A stretch of 6,170 nucleotides of DNA, from NCBI GenBank assembly GCA_947176285.1, contig CAMWQF010000178.1:1-6170 (forward strand), read 5' to 3'. Made by a program: the position numbers and the translations under genes. This stretch comes from an uncultured Porphyromonadaceae bacterium. Lineage in GTDB: Bacteria; Bacteroidota; Bacteroidia; Bacteroidales; Muribaculaceae. How positions within the stretch are numbered: the first letter of the stretch is position 1; every line of letters begins with the position of its first letter. Of this stretch, positions 3,748 to 6,170 are shown one piece after another. Below the pieces are notes generated by a model. The model saw only the letters and a list, made by a program, of their open reading frames with translations. It was not told where the DNA came from and ran no database searches.

Positions 3748-6170
3748 ATGAGATTAGTCGATCTTATGCCGGGAGAAACCGGCGTGATTACCAAGATATT
3801 GGGTCATGGAGCTTTCCGTAAACGCGTTATGGAAATGGGATTTGTGCGCGGAAGGGAAGTCACTTGCATGCTTAACGCTCCACTTTCCGACCCTGTCAAA
3901 TATGCCTTGATGGACTATGAGGTTTCATTGAGAAGGCATGAAGCATCAATGATAGAAATCATGCCCCTACAAGAATGGCAGGAGCATGAGATAGATGCAG
4001 AAAAGGCAGAGAAAAAAGCCACAGCCAAACATGATGAGAATGCCGACCATGCAGTGCGTCATGATAAAATTATAAATGTTGCACTTTTAGGCAATCCTAA
4101 TTGCGGGAAGACATCTCTGTTTAATATCGTGAGCGGCGCCAACGAGCATGTCGGCAACTATGCCGGAGTTACCGTTGATGCAAAGTCCGGACACCTTAAT
4201 TATAAGGGCTACCGCATTAATATTGTTGATCTTCCCGGCACATATTCCTTATCTGCTTACAGTCCTGAGGAACAATACGTGTTGCGTTATCTTCGAGATG
4301 AGACCCCCGATGTGATGGTAAATGTGATAGTTGCTTCGAATCTTGAAAGAAACCTTTACATGACAACGGAACTCATCGACATGAACCGTCCGATGGTGAT
4401 AGCCCTCAATATGTATGATGAACTGGAGAAGTCCGGGGCAATCTTGAAATATAAGGAACTTGGAGCCATGCTTGGAGTTCCGATCATACCGACTGTGGCC
4501 TCCACAGGAAGGGGTGTACACCAACTTCTTGATACAGTCATCGAAGTGTATGAAATGAAACATCCCGACACCCGGCATATTCATGTAAAGATGAGTCCGG
4601 AAATTGAGGCTGGCGTTGATGTTCTTCGTGAGGATCTGAAGGCTGAGCGCGATGTCCCGCTTCATTTCGCTACTCGATATCTTGCAATAAAGCTTCTCGA
4701 AGGAGACCCGGAAGCAGAATTGATGATTAAGAACACCCCCGACTTTGAAAAAATTCTTAAAGATAGGGACAGAGTCGCTGCGGAAATAAAAGAGGAAATC
4801 GACGAAGATATTCAGACAGCAATTGCTGCGAATAAATATGGCTTTATTCAAGGTGCTCTTGCAGAAACTTTGGAAGGAAACCTTGTGCATGAGGAAAAGA
4901 CTACTAAGATAATTGATGCTTTAGTCACAAACAAACTCTTCGGTTTTCCGATTTTCCTTGTAGCGATGTTCTTCATCTTCTGGTGCACGTTTGAACTTGG
5001 TTCTTACCCAATGGAGTGGATAGAAGATCTTGTCAGTTGGATATCTCATCTTGTTTCAAGATTTATGCCAGAAGGTCCATTGAAAGACCTAATACTTGAT
5101 GGAATAATCGGAGGAGTAGGAGGAGTCATAGTATTTCTCCCTAACATTCTTATCCTTTATTTCTTCATATCTTTTATGGAAGATTCAGGATACATGGCAA
5201 GGGTTGCATTCATAATGGACAAATTGATGCATAAAATGGGGCTCCATGGCAAGAGTTTTATTCCGTTGGTCACAGGATTCGGATGCAATGTGCCGGCAAT
5301 AATGTCAACACGAATCATAGAAAGCAGTTCCAGCAGATTGATAACGATTCTGATACTACCATTTATGTCATGCTCTGCACGACTACCAATCTATGTATTG
5401 CTTTCCGGGGCGTTTTTCCCACAACATGGAGCACTCGCTTTCTTCGGGTTATATTTGTTGGGAATCGTTGTCGCAATAATTACGGCTAAAATGCTTAGAA
5501 AATTTTGGTTTAAGGAAGATGAAACTCCGTTTGTAATGGAATTGCCACCATATCGTGTGCCAACATACAAGGCTGTAGTGAGAAGCATGTGGTCGAAAGC
5601 AAAGCAATATCTGCAGAAGATGGGTGGACTTATCCTTGTAGCCTCAATCATTATCTGGGCATTGTCATACTTTCCGAGATACTCATTCGATCAAATACCG
5701 GAGTCATACGTCGAATCTGCTCTTGCTGAAATGCCGGCAGATTTGAGGCAAGATAAGACTACCGGAGAAATCAATGAACTTGTGCTTCATTCATATCAGC
5801 AAGAACATTCTATATTAGGGAATATCGGTAAATTTTGCGAACCCGTTGTTCGCCCTATGGAACTTGGATGGCAATCTTGTGTATCTCTCATAGCCGGTAT
5901 GGCTGCTAAAGAAGTTGTGGTTTCCACTATGGGTGTGCTGTATGTAGGTGATGACGATGCCGATGCTCTGAGCGAGAGACTAAAGACGCCCTCACCGCTC
6001 ACCGGGAAAGCACCATTCAGCATCCCTTCCGCAATTGCATTTCTTGTCTTTGTGTTATTATACTTTCCATGTATAGCCACTCTTACTGCGATTGTGAGAG
6101 AAACAGGAAGTTGGAGATATGGACTTTTCTCTCTATTCTACAATACTATCCTTGCATGGATATTAGCAGT
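3748..6170 (+). CDS. feoB: FeoA-FeoB fusion, ferrous iron transporter, extreme 3' end outside the window
   Basis: This inner-membrane protein imports Fe2+; 807 codons are present and only a short C-terminal piece should be missing. Residues 1 to about 71 are a FeoA SH3-like domain (MRLVDLMPGETGVITKI..). A charged linker follows (about 75-105, rich in Glu, Lys and His). The FeoB G-protein comes next: G1 GNPNCGKTS (115-123), switch I NYAGVTV with Thr142, G3 DLPG (161-164) and G4 NMYD (221-224), then a helical GDI region to about 390. The membrane domain starts near 398. It carries the GFGCNVPA motif (510-517, Cys513), FMSCSARLPIY with Cys542, a further helix at about 626-645 and AGMAAKEVVVS (from 716). 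FeoA normally supports FeoB, and its fusion to FeoB is known from Bacteroidales. No separate feoC is seen. ATG3748 is chosen because it starts the FeoA fold and sits just after a good promoter. Expression is presumably iron-repressed. Confidence 0.96.
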   Translation, partial: MRLVDLMPGETGVITKILGHGAFRKRVMEMGFVRGREVTCMLNAPLSDPVKYALMDYEVSLRRHEASMIEIMPLQEWQEHEIDAEKAEKKATAKHDENADHAVRHDKIINVALLGNPNCGKTSLFNIVSGANEHVGNYAGVTVDAKSGHLNYKGYRINIVDLPGTYSLSAYSPEEQYVLRYLRDETPDVMVNVIVASNLERNLYMTTELIDMNRPMVIALNMYDELEKSGAILKYKELGAMLGVPIIPTVASTGRGVHQLLDTVIEVYEMKHPDTRHIHVKMSPEIEAGVDVLREDLKAERDVPLHFATRYLAIKLLEGDPEAELMIKNTPDFEKILKDRDRVAAEIKEEIDEDIQTAIAANKYGFIQGALAETLEGNLVHEEKTTKIIDALVTNKLFGFPIFLVAMFFIFWCTFELGSYPMEWIEDLVSWISHLVSRFMPEGPLKDLILDGIIGGVGGVIVFLPNILILYFFISFMEDSGYMARVAFIMDKLMHKMGLHGKSFIPLVTGFGCNVPAIMSTRIIESSSSRLITILILPFMSCSARLPIYVLLSGAFFPQHGALAFFGLYLLGIVVAIITAKMLRKFWFKEDETPFVMELPPYRVPTYKAVVRSMWSKAKQYLQKMGGLILVASIIIWALSYFPRYSFDQIPESYVESALAEMPADLRQDKTTGEINELVLHSYQQEHSILGNIGKFCEPVVRPMELGWQSCVSLIAGMAAKEVVVSTMGVLYVGDDDADALSERLKTPSPLTGKAPFSIPSAIAFLVFVLLYFPCIATLTAIVRETGSWRYGLFSLFYNTILAWILA

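Noticed and set aside
4249..4890. Minus-strand open frame of 213 codons
   Set aside because: It lies wholly opposite the FeoB G-domain, which carries all GTPase motifs. The minus translation is Cys/His/Phe-rich and shows no domain pattern.
5391..6080. Two minus-strand frames (86 and 94 codons) opposite the end of feoB
   Set aside because: They overlap conserved FeoB membrane-domain sequence on the other strand and look like shadow frames.

Overview
The window reads as a piece of chromosome from a Bacteroidales bacterium, probably a gut lineage; I cannot place it to genus. Three things support this. Promoters of the Bacteroides type (TTTG, about 20 bases, TAnnTTTG) sit in front of genes, and the start codons lack Shine-Dalgarno sequences. 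FeoA and FeoB are fused in one protein. A head-GIN-domain (DUF2807) lipoprotein lies next to a GntR/ABC exporter cassette. The DNA is moderately AT-rich and tightly packed. I see no RNA genes, mobile elements or CRISPR, and no gene-free stretch over 300 bases.

Left half (minus strand, read from high to low coordinates): an ABC ATPase (2972-2157), its six-helix membrane partner (2151-1306), a short YtrA-type GntR regulator (1301-933) and, after an 88-base gap, a DUF2807 surface lipoprotein (844 to beyond the left edge). The first three genes are separated by only 4-5 bases and are almost certainly one transcript. Their promoter (3073-3042) is a full match to the Bacteroides consensus. A 24-bp inverted repeat (3040-3017) sits exactly where transcription should start and resembles the known YtrA-type operator. 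The simplest model is an autorepressed envelope-stress or cell-wall-antibiotic response module, with the regulator third in its own operon. The gap before the lipoprotein gene carries two copies of GTGACAC 30 bases apart, a candidate second control point.

Right half (plus strand): a divergent YfcE/MJ0936-type metallophosphoesterase (3156-3683) with all metal-binding motifs. It is followed by a FeoA-FeoB fusion ferrous iron transporter (3748 to beyond the right edge), of which only the extreme C-terminus is missing. A perfect 10-bp-arm palindrome covers the phosphoesterase stop codon and merges into the feo promoter. The feo gene appears to have its own promoter and to be transcribed separately.

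Most of the window is recognisable housekeeping or accessory Bacteroidales content. The least described parts are the GntR/ABC/GIN cassette with its operator architecture and the regularly repeated Ser-rich rungs of the GIN lipoprotein.
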